The notes under the pieces: model-generated
Database searches by the model: none
Told to the model about the DNA's origin: nothing
The model's input: only the letters and a program-made list of their open reading frames with translations
Part shown: positions 1 to 8,154 of the stretch, piece by piece
Layout of the letters: each line of letters opens with the position of its first letter
Position numbering within the stretch: position 1 is the first letter of the stretch
Source of the DNA: Vibrio splendidus
Lineage (GTDB): Bacteria; Pseudomonadota; Gammaproteobacteria; Enterobacterales; Vibrionaceae
Direction of reading: 5' to 3'
Length of the DNA: 64,000 bases
NCBI RefSeq assembly: GCF_024347615.1
Contig: NZ_AP025509.1
Location: 930,001 to 994,000 of the forward strand
Program-made: the position numbers and the translations under genes

Positions 1-260
1 GCAACCAATGCACGCTTAACACCAAATCGTTCGATCAAACGTTGTTCGATCTTCGCGCTGAATACTGGGTGGTATTTCACGGTGATCTCGACAATCCCTT
101 CATCGCGGGCTTGCTTGAGCATTCGACCAACCTTTGCACGAGAGATAGAGAACTTTTTAGAAATCTCTTCTTGTGTAGCGCCTTCTTGATAGTAAGCAAC
201 GGCTACTTCAGTGAGGAGATCAGTGTTTTCTTCGGAAACATCTTGGATATTCTTACTCAT
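1..260 (-). CDS. SorC/DeoR-type sugar-responsive transcriptional regulator (N-terminal part)
   Basis: Only the first 86 codons are inside the window; the gene runs off the left edge. The ATG is the reverse complement of 258-260. The N-terminus reads MSKNIQDVSEENTDLL and continues into a helix-turn-helix around residues 24-55 (AYYQEGATQEEISKKF, then SISRAKVGRMLKQA), the arrangement known from SorC-family regulators, which sense sugar phosphates through a C-terminal domain not visible here. It is divergent from talB-tkt across a 459-bp region that carries four copies of one 9-bp motif, so control of the pentose phosphate genes is a reasonable inference. The family call is fairly secure; the ligand is unknown. 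Confidence 0.75.
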   Translation of the reverse strand, partial: MSKNIQDVSEENTDLLTEVAVAYYQEGATQEEISKKFSISRAKVGRMLKQARDEGIVEITVKYHPVFSAKIEQRLIERFGVKRALV

Positions 261-350
261 ATACCACTCAACCAATATTTAACAATTATTTTACCTGCTG
301 TACTTCCTAATATAGGAGAGCTCAGTAAGTGATACACAAGCTTACACCCT

Positions 351-588
351 GAACATATGTAACAACAAGGAACATTTGCTCAGCATCTTAACCATAGTTT
401 TATTGTTGATTAATTCACCTCACTTTGTCTGTTAAACGTTTGCTTGCATACCCCATGATTACTAGAGCGAAATATATTTGACTGAAGTCACCATACGGCA
501 CTATTTACCGTTGACTTTGGGGCTAGATCGGATAAATATGGCTACATCATTTACTCATCGAGCGAACAAATGTTCTGTGCAAATGTTC
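351..588. promoter_or_regulatory. Four copies of GAACATWTG between the SorC regulator and talB (candidate operators)
   Basis: GAACATATG at 351-359 and GAACATTTG at 370-378 lie on the plus strand. The reverse complement CAAATGTTC occurs at 567-575 and 580-588. The two pairs face each other about 190 bp apart in the divergent intergenic region. SorC/CggR-type regulators are known to bind repeated half-sites, so these are candidate operators that could bracket a loop. The copies are seen in the sequence; the function is inferred. Confidence 0.45.
511..538 (+). promoter_or_regulatory. Candidate sigma-70 promoter for talB
   Basis: TTGACT at 511-516 is followed after 16 bases by TAAATA at 533-538, about 180 bases upstream of the talB start and just before the downstream operator-like pair at 567-588. 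The -35 box is near consensus and the -10 box is moderate. Confidence 0.4.
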
Positions 589-719
589 GTTCGGAGAAAA
601 ATTTAAATTAATGTAAGTTAGGCTCACTGGTACAACCATGAGGAACTTCATTAGTTCGCTTGCAAATGCCCACACCTCTCCCATTAAAGGGGTGTTCTGC
701 GATACATAGGATGATCAAA

Positions 720-1670
720 ATGAGCAATAAATTAGAGCAACTTCGTAAACTAACAACTGTTGTAGCTGACACTGGCGATATCGAAGCTATCAGCAAGTAC
801 ACTCCGGAAGATGCAACAACTAACCCTTCTCTAATTCTTAAAGCCGCTCAAATTGCTGAGTACGCACCTCTAATCGATGCTTCTATCGAATACGCTAAAG
901 CGCAAAGCGCTGATAAAGCACAACAAGTTCAAGACACTTGTGACATGCTTAACGTGAACATCGGTAAAGAAATCCTTAACGTTGTACCTGGCCGTATCTC
1001 TACTGAAGTAGATGCTCGTCTTTCTTACGACATGGAAGGCAGCGTTGCTAAAGCTCGTCAACTTATCAAAATGTACAACGACGCTGGCATCACTAACGAC
1101 CGCATCCTTATCAAGTTGGCTTCTACTTGGGAAGGCATCCGTGCTGCTGAAATCCTAGAGAAAGAAGGCATCAACTGTAACCTAACGCTTCTATTCTCTT
1201 TCGCTCAAGCTCGTGCTTGTGCTGAAGCGGGTGTATTCCTAATCTCTCCTTTCGTTGGTCGCATCATGGACTGGTACAAAGCGAAAGAAGGTCGCGATTT
1301 CGAAGCTTCAGAAGATCCAGGCGTAATCTCTGTTTCAGAAATCTACAACTACTACAAAGAGCACGGTTACAAGACTGTTGTTATGGGCGCAAGCTTCCGT
1401 AACATCGGTGAGATCCTTGAACTTGCTGGCTGTGACCGTCTAACTATCGCTCCTCAACTTCTAGCTGACCTAGAAGCAGCTGAAGGCGAAGTCGTAGAGA
1501 AGCTAATCGACTCTAACGGTACTAAAGAGCGTCCTGCTGCAATGACTCACGCTGAGTTCCTATGGGATCATAACCAAGACCCAATGGCTGTAGAGAAGCT
1601 AGCTGAAGGCATCCGCAACTTCGCCGTAGACCAAGGCAAACTAGAAGACATGATCGCAGCTAAGCTGTAA
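720..1670 (+). CDS. talB: Transaldolase
   Basis: Cytosolic enzyme of the non-oxidative pentose phosphate pathway that moves a dihydroxyacetone unit from sedoheptulose 7-phosphate to glyceraldehyde 3-phosphate. The 316-residue product starting [11 protein letters not shown] matches the E. coli TalB length (317). The Schiff-base lysine is in [11 protein letters not shown], at K132, the same number as in E. coli. The ATG at 720 was chosen because AGGA at 708-711 sits at proper spacing and because family alignment begins there; longer in-frame starts would add an unrelated leader. Codon use is strongly biased as in highly expressed genes. It is followed by a hairpin terminator and then tkt on the same strand. 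Confidence 0.97.
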   Translation: MSNKLEQLRKLTTVVADTGDIEAISKYTPEDATTNPSLILKAAQIAEYAPLIDASIEYAKAQSADKAQQVQDTCDMLNVNIGKEILNVVPGRISTEVDARLSYDMEGSVAKARQLIKMYNDAGITNDRILIKLASTWEGIRAAEILEKEGINCNLTLLFSFAQARACAEAGVFLISPFVGRIMDWYKAKEGRDFEASEDPGVISVSEIYNYYKEHGYKTVVMGASFRNIGEILELAGCDRLTIAPQLLADLEAAEGEVVEKLIDSNGTKERPAAMTHAEFLWDHNQDPMAVEKLAEGIRNFAVDQGKLEDMIAAKL

Positions 1671-1686
1671 TCACTACCGAATAAAT

Positions 1687-1713
1687 AAGAGGAACGAATT
1701 TCGTTCCTCTTTT
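1687..1713 (+). terminator. Rho-independent terminator after talB
   Basis: The stem AAGAGGAACG pairs with CGTTCCTCTT around a short AATTT loop and is followed by a T run. It lies 17 bases after the talB stop and before tkt, so it probably lowers rather than abolishes read-through into tkt. Confidence 0.75.
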
Positions 1714-1760
1714 ACATCTATCCACGAATTTTTAATTTCGAATCAATTTTGGAAGCAATT

Positions 1761-3752
1761 ATGAACCGCAAACATCTAGCTAACGCGATCCGTGCTCTAA
1801 GCATGGACGGCGTACAACAAGCAAACTCTGGTCACCCTGGCGCACCTATGGGCATGGCTGACATCGCTGAAGTACTTTGGCGCTCTCACCTAAACCACAA
1901 CCCGTCAAACCCAGAGTGGGCTGACCGCGACCGTTTTATCCTGTCTAACGGCCACGGCTCTATGCTGATTTACTCTCTGCTTCATCTAGCAGGTTACGAG
2001 CTTTCAATTGAAGACCTTAAGAACTTCCGTCAACTGCACTCTAAGACTCCAGGTCACCCAGAGTACGGCTACGCACCAGGTATCGAAACAACGACTGGTC
2101 CTCTAGGTCAAGGCATCACCAACGCTGTTGGTATGGCGATGGCTGAAAAAGCTCTTGCGGCACAGTTCAACAAAGAAGGCCACGACATCGTAGACCACTA
2201 CACTTATGCATTCATGGGTGATGGCTGTCTGATGGAAGGTATCTCTCACGAAGCATGTTCTCTAGCAGGTACGCTAGGTCTTGGTAAGCTGGTTGCTTTC
2301 TGGGATGACAACGGCATCTCTATCGATGGCGAAGTGGAAGGCTGGTTCTCTGACGATACACCTAAGCGTTTTGAAGCTTACGGCTGGCACGTAATCCCAG
2401 CAGTTGATGGTCACGATGCTGATGCTATCAACGCGGCTATCGAAGCAGCTAAAGCGGATCCTCGTCCGACTCTAATCTGTACTAAAACAGTAATCGGCTT
2501 TGGTTCTCCAAACAAAGCAGGTACGCACGACTGTCACGGTGCACCATTAGGCGCTGATGAAATCGCAGCAACTCGTAAGCAACTAGGTTGGGAGCACGGT
2601 CCTTTTGAAATTCCGTCGGAAGTTTACTCAGAGTGGGATGCGAAAGAAGCAGGCGCAGCTAAGGAAGCAGCGTGGAACGAGAAACTTGCAGCTTATGAAG
2701 CAGCATACCCTGAGCTGGCAGCTGAATTCAAACGCCGCGTAAACGGTGATCTTCCTGCTGAATGGGAAGAGAAAGCATCGGCAATCATCGCTGATCTTCA
2801 AGCTAACCCAGCAAACATCGCATCACGTAAAGCATCTCAAAATGCACTAGAAGCGTTCGGTGCTATGCTACCTGAATTCATGGGCGGCTCTGCTGACCTT
2901 GCGCCTTCTAACCTGACTATGTGGTCTGGTTCTAAGTCTCTTGAAGCAAATGACTTCTCTGGTAACTACATCCACTACGGTGTACGTGAATTCGGTATGA
3001 CGGCTATCATGAACGGTATCGCTCTGCACGGTGGTTTCGTACCATACGGCGCAACGTTCCTAATGTTCATGGAATACGCTCGTAACGCTATGCGTATGGC
3101 TGCTCTGATGAAAACTCAGAACATCCAAGTTTACACGCACGATTCTATCGGCCTAGGCGAAGATGGTCCTACTCACCAACCGGTTGAGCAGATCGCTTCT
3201 CTACGTCTGACTCCAAACATGAGCACATGGCGTCCATGTGACCAAGTTGAGTCTGCTGTTGCTTGGAAACTGGCAATCGAGCGTAAAGATGGTCCTTCTG
3301 CACTTATCTTCTCTCGTCAAAACCTTGCACAACAAGATCGTGACGCTGAGCAAGTAGCAAACATCGCTAAGGGTGGTTACATCCTGAAAGATTGCGCTGG
3401 CAAGCCAGAGCTAATCATCATTGCAACGGGTTCTGAAGTTGAGCTAGCGGTTAGCGCTGCTGCTGAACTAACCGCTGAAGGTAAAGCGGTACGCGTAGTA
3501 TCTATGCCTGCAACTGATGCATTCGACAAGCAAGACGCTGAATACCGTGAGTCTGTACTTCCGTCAGACGTTACAGCACGTATCGCAGTAGAAGCTGGCA
3601 TCGCTGACTTCTGGTACAAGTATGTTGGCTTCGGTGGCAAGATCATCGGTATGACAACGTTCGGCGAATCTGCACCAGCAGGCGAGCTATTCAAGATGTT
3701 TGGTTTCACTACTGAAAACGTAGTAAACACAGCGAAAGAGATTCTTGCTTAG
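1761..3752 (+). CDS. tkt: Transketolase
   Basis: Thiamin-diphosphate enzyme that transfers two-carbon units between sugar phosphates; it acts with transaldolase, encoded just upstream. The product is 663 residues, the same as E. coli TktA. Visible motifs include the N-terminal [11 protein letters not shown], the ThDP/metal motif beginning GDGCLMEG at 153-160, and the central VREFGM segment that carries the catalytic glutamate. The ATG at 1761 has GGAAG at 1751-1755 as ribosome site; an upstream in-frame TTG at 1749 overlaps that site and was rejected. Its cofactor is the end product of the thiamin salvage locus at 42.5-50.7 kb. Codon use is that of a highly expressed gene. Confidence 0.97.
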   Translation: MNRKHLANAIRALSMDGVQQANSGHPGAPMGMADIAEVLWRSHLNHNPSNPEWADRDRFILSNGHGSMLIYSLLHLAGYELSIEDLKNFRQLHSKTPGHPEYGYAPGIETTTGPLGQGITNAVGMAMAEKALAAQFNKEGHDIVDHYTYAFMGDGCLMEGISHEACSLAGTLGLGKLVAFWDDNGISIDGEVEGWFSDDTPKRFEAYGWHVIPAVDGHDADAINAAIEAAKADPRPTLICTKTVIGFGSPNKAGTHDCHGAPLGADEIAATRKQLGWEHGPFEIPSEVYSEWDAKEAGAAKEAAWNEKLAAYEAAYPELAAEFKRRVNGDLPAEWEEKASAIIADLQANPANIASRKASQNALEAFGAMLPEFMGGSADLAPSNLTMWSGSKSLEANDFSGNYIHYGVREFGMTAIMNGIALHGGFVPYGATFLMFMEYARNAMRMAALMKTQNIQVYTHDSIGLGEDGPTHQPVEQIASLRLTPNMSTWRPCDQVESAVAWKLAIERKDGPSALIFSRQNLAQQDRDAEQVANIAKGGYILKDCAGKPELIIIATGSEVELAVSAAAELTAEGKAVRVVSMPATDAFDKQDAEYRESVLPSDVTARIAVEAGIADFWYKYVGFGGKIIGMTTFGESAPAGELFKMFGFTTENVVNTAKEILA

Positions 3753-3790
3753 TCTGTTAATCCGTTAGCTGATTTCTAAGCACATAATAG

Positions 3791-3821
3791 AAAGCCCTAC
3801 TCTTTTGAGTAGGGCTTTTTT
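3791..3821 (+). terminator. Rho-independent terminator after tkt
   Basis: Perfect 12-bp stem AAAGCCCTACTC / GAGTAGGGCTTT with a TTTT loop, followed by a T run. Confidence 0.9.
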
Positions 3822-3863
3822 GTATCTGTTGCCTGTTAATCTGTTATCTGTTCTTTTGGCTCA

Positions 3864-3893
3864 CAAAAAAGCCCTGCTAGCTTCGCAAGGCTC
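3864..3893 (-). terminator. Terminator for the minus-strand chemoreceptor gene
   Basis: On the minus strand AGCCTTGC, a GAAGCTA loop and GCAGGGCT are followed by a T run; one stem position is mismatched. It lies just past the chemoreceptor stop. Confidence 0.6.
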
Positions 3894-3935
3894 TTTCTTG
3901 TTTCTTAATTTCTCATTCGGGTTTGAATTTGGCAG

Positions 3936-5498
3936 CTACTTCTCTTCGAAGCGCTTCGCCAAGTGATAGAACTCATTCACTTGCTCTTTTAGCTCAGTGG
4001 AGTGGTCTTTCACGGAATGCGTTGCCACTAAGTTTTGCTCTGCAGTAGACGCGATAGACTGCATATGCAGGTTTACATCACTCGATAGCTGACGCTGTTT
4101 ATGCGCGGAGCTTTCAACCGACTGCATTAAATCGTTCATCGATTGCATTAAAGTTTCGACTTCAGACAAGCGCTCTGCACTCACTTTCGCAACATCGCCA
4201 CACGCATCCGTTTGCTCTCGGTTCGCCAGAATATCCTTTTGCCAGCCTTCAATCGTCGCTAGCATGGTGTCGATACTCTCTTTGATCTGAACCGTCGCCT
4301 TTGACGTACGACCCGATAGCGCACGTACTTCGTCTGCAACAACGGCAAAGCCTCGTCCTTGCTCGCCCGCTCTAGCCGCTTCAATTGCTGCGTTTAGTGC
4401 CAACAAGTTGGTTTGTTCGGCGATTCCACCAATCTCTTCCATTATCTTGCTTACGCTCTGCGCTTGATCGCTCAATTGGTAAGTTGTTTGAGTCGCCTTT
4501 TCAGCCTGTGAAGCTAAGCTTTCTAAATTTCGATGGGTTTGATTAATGCTCTCTTTAGCACCAGCACAGGTTTGTAAAGTCACATCAACAATCTGGTGCG
4601 CTTCTTCTGTACGAGAAGAGACCTCGTTCGCGGTGACTTCAACCTCTTCAGTCGCCTCTCGTACTTGAAGAATGTCTTTTGTTTGTTGGTCTAAGGCTTC
4701 AGATACTTCAAATGACGTGGCATTCAGGTTGTCAGCCAAATCCTGTAGTGGCTTGGCTGAGTCTGTCATGCGACCTAGTACCGTGCGGATTCTTGCAGAC
4801 AATAGTTTTAAGTGAAAGTCGGCAACAGAGAACTGACTATTACCTGAATAGACAAGGCGACTGACACTATCGAATTTAGATTGCAGCTTTTTTAACTGCA
4901 ATGGAGTATCAATGAGCTCTTGTCGGAAAAGCAATGCTAATGCGGAAACAGGAAGTAAGCTCAACAACCATTGCGATACTTGCCCTACTTCGATCAGGTT
5001 TGAAATCAAAGGGGCTACTAAAGAACCGAGTAACACTGCGTAACGAACACTGTCACTGATCTGCAACGACCATTGACGACCCGACTTCTCAGCCTTCAAT
5101 AAGCTTTGGTAAGCCTGATCCGCGACTTGTACCCATTCGTTTTTAGGCTTAACACGAACCGATTGGTAGCCACTCACCTTCCCGCCATCATAAATAGGGG
5201 TAACGTAAGCATCAACCCAGTAGTAACCACCAGATTGGGTTTTATTTTTTACGATACCGCGCCATGCTTTACCTTGTTTTAGGTTAACCCACATATCGGC
5301 AAAAGCCGCTTTCGGCATATCGTTATGCCTCACGATATTGTGGTGTTGCCCTAGCAACTCTTGTTGGCTGTATTCTGCGATACGACAAAAAGCATCATTA
5401 CTGTAAGTAATCACACCTTTAAGGTCGGTAGTCGAGACAAGTTGTTCGTTTTCGCTTAGAAGCGTTTCACGAGATTGAGAAGATGAGCTGACAGTCAT
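3936..5498 (-). CDS. Aer-like PAS-domain methyl-accepting chemotaxis protein
   Basis: 520 residues. Residues about 15-120 form a PAS domain ([20 protein letters not shown], later [14 protein letters not shown]), of the type that in E. coli Aer binds FAD and senses redox state. Two hydrophobic segments follow at about 153-195 and anchor the protein in the inner membrane with the sensor facing the cytoplasm. The C-terminal signalling domain has the conserved hairpin tip with [19 protein letters not shown], which contacts CheA and CheW. There is no large periplasmic loop, which supports internal energy or redox sensing over an external ligand. The gene is monocistronic with its own terminator. 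The MCP assignment is certain; the stimulus is inferred from Aer. Confidence 0.9.
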   Translation of the reverse strand: MTVSSSSQSRETLLSENEQLVSTTDLKGVITYSNDAFCRIAEYSQQELLGQHHNIVRHNDMPKAAFADMWVNLKQGKAWRGIVKNKTQSGGYYWVDAYVTPIYDGGKVSGYQSVRVKPKNEWVQVADQAYQSLLKAEKSGRQWSLQISDSVRYAVLLGSLVAPLISNLIEVGQVSQWLLSLLPVSALALLFRQELIDTPLQLKKLQSKFDSVSRLVYSGNSQFSVADFHLKLLSARIRTVLGRMTDSAKPLQDLADNLNATSFEVSEALDQQTKDILQVREATEEVEVTANEVSSRTEEAHQIVDVTLQTCAGAKESINQTHRNLESLASQAEKATQTTYQLSDQAQSVSKIMEEIGGIAEQTNLLALNAAIEAARAGEQGRGFAVVADEVRALSGRTSKATVQIKESIDTMLATIEGWQKDILANREQTDACGDVAKVSAERLSEVETLMQSMNDLMQSVESSAHKQRQLSSDVNLHMQSIASTAEQNLVATHSVKDHSTELKEQVNEFYHLAKRFEEK

Positions 5499-5675
5499 TT
5501 ATATTAACTTTTGTTAATTATTGTTTTAGGCGAGGAATATATACAATTATTAAAGTTATGACAAAATGTGAACGTCACATTCTATGTAAATGCCTGCAAT
5601 TTATACAAAAATACGCCTGACACCTCACAAAGCTCAAAGCTTCACGCCTTTTCTTTTCTCTTCTCAAATTAGCGG

Positions 5676-6143
5676 TCATGACTCATCTAAGTTAACTGCA
5701 GTGGTAAATTTCACAGTTCTCATTGAAACAGAGGTATGGAACTTGCGAATGTTTAAATCTTTGCGCAGTACTCGTTCAACAAAATCTTCGTAGGCTTGAA
5801 TGTCTTTGACCGTCACAATCAACATAAAGTCAAAACTGCCCGATATCTGATAGCACTGCGTGACCTCTGACGCCTTAGAAATAGAATGGCGAAAGATTTG
5901 GTAAATATCCCCTCGGTCTCGTTCCATTTCTACGGACACAACTAAAGTCATCTTACTGCCTGTAAGTTCTGGGTTGATAATAGACACATCACTCACAATC
6001 ACACCTTCCTCTCTCAATCGTTTCACTCGCTTTAAGCAAGCCGGAGGCGATAACCCAACCATCTCAGCCAATGTGAGGTTTGGGATTCGGTTGTTCTTCT
6101 GCAGTTCAACGAGAATATTTCTATCTATACGATCAATTTCCAT
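5676..6143 (-). CDS. Lrp/AsnC-family transcriptional regulator
   Basis: 155 residues, the usual family length. The N-terminal AsnC-type helix-turn-helix reads DRIDRNILVELQKNNR, then LTLAEMVGLSPPACLKRVKRL (to about residue 43). The C-terminal half is a RAM-type ligand-binding domain (SGSFDFMLIVTVKDIQAYEDF). Such proteins usually bind an amino acid and regulate its transport or metabolism. It is divergent from the membrane protein at 6285 across 141 bp and may regulate it; nothing in the sequence proves this. Confidence 0.9.
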   Translation of the reverse strand: MEIDRIDRNILVELQKNNRIPNLTLAEMVGLSPPACLKRVKRLREEGVIVSDVSIINPELTGSKMTLVVSVEMERDRGDIYQIFRHSISKASEVTQCYQISGSFDFMLIVTVKDIQAYEDFVERVLRKDLNIRKFHTSVSMRTVKFTTAVNLDES

Positions 6144-6284
6144 AATTTCTCAATGCTCTAATTTTGTGACCAATAATTTCTAATACTACGACAAATAAAA
6201 AATTCGAGTCGAATATTGATGTAGATTTTGAAATAAACATCACAATAATCAAGGTAAAATCTTCTCATTCCAAACAATAGAACC

Positions 6285-7262
6285 ATGGTCGTAACTATGA
6301 AATCAATCTATCAATTTTTTAAAGAACTCCTCAGAGAGATTTTCGATGTCACCTCGACTCTTTTCCGAATCATGATTCCAATCATCATCGTGATAAAGGT
6401 CGTTGAAGAGCTTGGCGGCGTCGTGATTCTTAGCGAATGGCTAAGCCCAATAATGGAAAGCGTCGGATTACCGAAAGAAATGGGCTTGGTATGGGCAACA
6501 ACCATACTCACTAACATCTATGCGGGGCTGATTATTCTTATTAATTCCGATGCTCCCTTAACGGTTGCTCAAGCCTCGGTTTTAGGCAGCATGATGCTAC
6601 TAGCGCATTCATTACCGATTGAGGGTGCAATAGCTAAAAAGGCGGGTGTGAGCTGGCTGGCTACCCTATCAGTGAGAGTCGGTGGTAGCTTGGTGCTGGC
6701 ATGGTTACTCAATCTCAGTTATCAAGACGGGGATTTGCTCAACTACCCAGCAACCGTGCTTTGGCAGCCTGAAGTATCTGGAGACACGAGCTATCTTGGA
6801 TGGGCTATTGAGCAGCTAAAGAGTTTTGCTGTTATCTTCATCGTCATTTCAGCACTATTACTGCTACTCAAGATTTTAAAGATTCTAGGCGTTGAAAAGC
6901 TCATGGCAATATTGTTAAGACCCTTCTTGAGACTGCTAGGAATTAGCAAGGACGCAACCAACTTAACGATCATCGGAATCACGCTTGGTCTTTCGTTTGG
7001 CGGTGGTTTATTGATCAATGAAGCTAAAAAGGGACATATCTCGGCGAGAGATGTATTCACTGCAATCATGCTGCTCAATCTACTCCACAGTTTGATTGAA
7101 GATACACTTTTGATCATGTTAATTGGGGCTGACTTTTACACCATATTTTGGGGAAGGTTAGTATTCTCAGTGCTGGTTATCGCCTTAATATCAAACGTCA
7201 TTAAGCGCATGAATCCACGTACTTGTGAACGTTATTTTTATCGTGATGTCTCTCAGTCATAA
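6285..7262 (+). CDS. Nucleoside-recognition (Gate) domain inner-membrane protein
   Basis: 325 residues, strongly hydrophobic, with about eight membrane segments. It resembles the SpmA/YjiH-like Gate-domain family: two related halves, each with a segment like FRIMIPIIIVIKVVEELGG and LLAHSLPIEGAIAKKAG in the first half and IIGITLGLSFGGGLLINEAKKG in the second. The family is linked to transport or gating of nucleoside-like molecules, but the substrate is not known. ATG at 6285 or the in-frame ATG at 6297 could be the start; neither has a good ribosome site. Divergent from an Lrp-type regulator, which hints at amino-acid-responsive expression. Confidence 0.7.
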   Translation: MVVTMKSIYQFFKELLREIFDVTSTLFRIMIPIIIVIKVVEELGGVVILSEWLSPIMESVGLPKEMGLVWATTILTNIYAGLIILINSDAPLTVAQASVLGSMMLLAHSLPIEGAIAKKAGVSWLATLSVRVGGSLVLAWLLNLSYQDGDLLNYPATVLWQPEVSGDTSYLGWAIEQLKSFAVIFIVISALLLLLKILKILGVEKLMAILLRPFLRLLGISKDATNLTIIGITLGLSFGGGLLINEAKKGHISARDVFTAIMLLNLLHSLIEDTLLIMLIGADFYTIFWGRLVFSVLVIALISNVIKRMNPRTCERYFYRDVSQS

Positions 7263-7286
7263 GTAAATCGCCAACGAAAATAAAAG

Positions 7287-7315
7287 GAAAAGAGCTCAAA
7301 TACGGGCTCTTTTTT
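7287..7315 (+). terminator. Terminator after the Gate-domain gene
   Basis: AAAAGAGC pairs with GCTCTTTT around a 10-base loop, followed by T residues. Confidence 0.75.
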
Positions 7316-7763
7316 ACGACTTGGTGCTCCTATCACCTCCGCTATTGTTAAATTTCACGCCCTTAAAACACTGAAAATCATTCTCAGCACCCTAATTATT
7401 GATATTTCGAGTGAAAATAATTTCAGCATGGATATTTACTAATAACTCAATTATTACATGCATTTTTTTAACATAGATAATAAAACATTTGTTTGATTAA
7501 TTTCAACTCCACACCTTGTATAAAGCGTTCTGAAGCAGAATAACCATTTACCTAACGATGATATTAAATATTAAAACTATCAGCTATTAATGCACCCAAC
7601 CTTACTAAATAACTGACAATAAAATAAATAACCATCCTTATTTGATATTAACTCTTAATGTTGAAACCGGAACGAATAATGATTTGTAATGATTATTCGT
7701 TTGATTGGTTAATTTTATAAATATATTTTGTTACATAATCAAAACTGATGGCTTGCTATAAAA
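7316..7763. other. AT-rich gene-free stretch with a perfect 10-bp dyad before the protease locus
   Basis: No convincing gene is visible on either strand. The only clear structure is a perfect inverted repeat, AACGAATAAT at 7671-7680 and ATTATTCGTT at 7692-7701 with an 11-base spacer, about 60 bases upstream of the small secreted-protein gene. It is a candidate regulator site for the protease locus; it has partial resemblance to Fur and LuxR/HapR boxes but fits neither well. Confidence 0.45.
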
Positions 7764-8099
7764 ATGTCACACAAAACAATGGCTTTAATGGTTCTAATTT
7801 TTTCCTCACTGTCACAGGCTTCCACTATTGAGAACGACGAACTATTGCTGAAGTCATTGATTGAACGAGGCATTATCTGTCCTGGCTTAACCTATGAGGG
7901 CAATCAAGAAGCTTTGCGTATCTATCTAAACGCTAAAAAAGTAAAGAGCACTCAGTTTGATTCAAAAAATAGAAAAGAGACAACCAATACAAAAGAAATA
8001 GAAAGTATAAAAAAGATGGAAAGTACGAAACATACAACAAACACACGTCAGTTAAATAAGACACCACAAGAGTGTATTAGGCCAGACTCGGACAACTGA
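7764..8099 (+). CDS. Small secreted protein resembling the N-terminal segment of the M6 protease
   Basis: 111 residues with a cleavable signal peptide (KTMALMVLIFSSLSQAS). Mature residues from about 22 to 56 align without gaps with residues about 34-68 of the protease encoded 55 bases downstream: both carry N....L...L...G......T......AL..YL..K, about 10 identities in 35. The C-terminal half is Lys/Thr/Asn-rich and looks disordered, ending in a TPQECIRP segment with one of the two cysteines. No clear ribosome site precedes the ATG, only an A-rich stretch, so the start is not firm. I do not recognise a named family. A free-standing propeptide-like partner or inhibitor of the protease is an inference from the alignment and position. 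Confidence 0.6.
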   Translation: MSHKTMALMVLIFSSLSQASTIENDELLLKSLIERGIICPGLTYEGNQEALRIYLNAKKVKSTQFDSKNRKETTNTKEIESIKKMESTKHTTNTRQLNKTPQECIRPDSDN

Positions 8100-8154
8100 T
8101 TCGAATAAGGCAGTTGATACTGATATCGACATGGAAATATAAAAAGGAAATATA

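Noticed and set aside
660..719. Longer start for transaldolase
   Set aside because: Would add residues absent from all known transaldolases; a good ribosome site lies before the ATG at 720.
3377..3730. 117-codon frame antisense to tkt
   Set aside because: Mirror of a strongly codon-biased gene; such long antisense frames arise from the codon bias.
5974..6183. Frame opposite the Lrp-type regulator
   Set aside because: Fully explained by the regulator on the minus strand.
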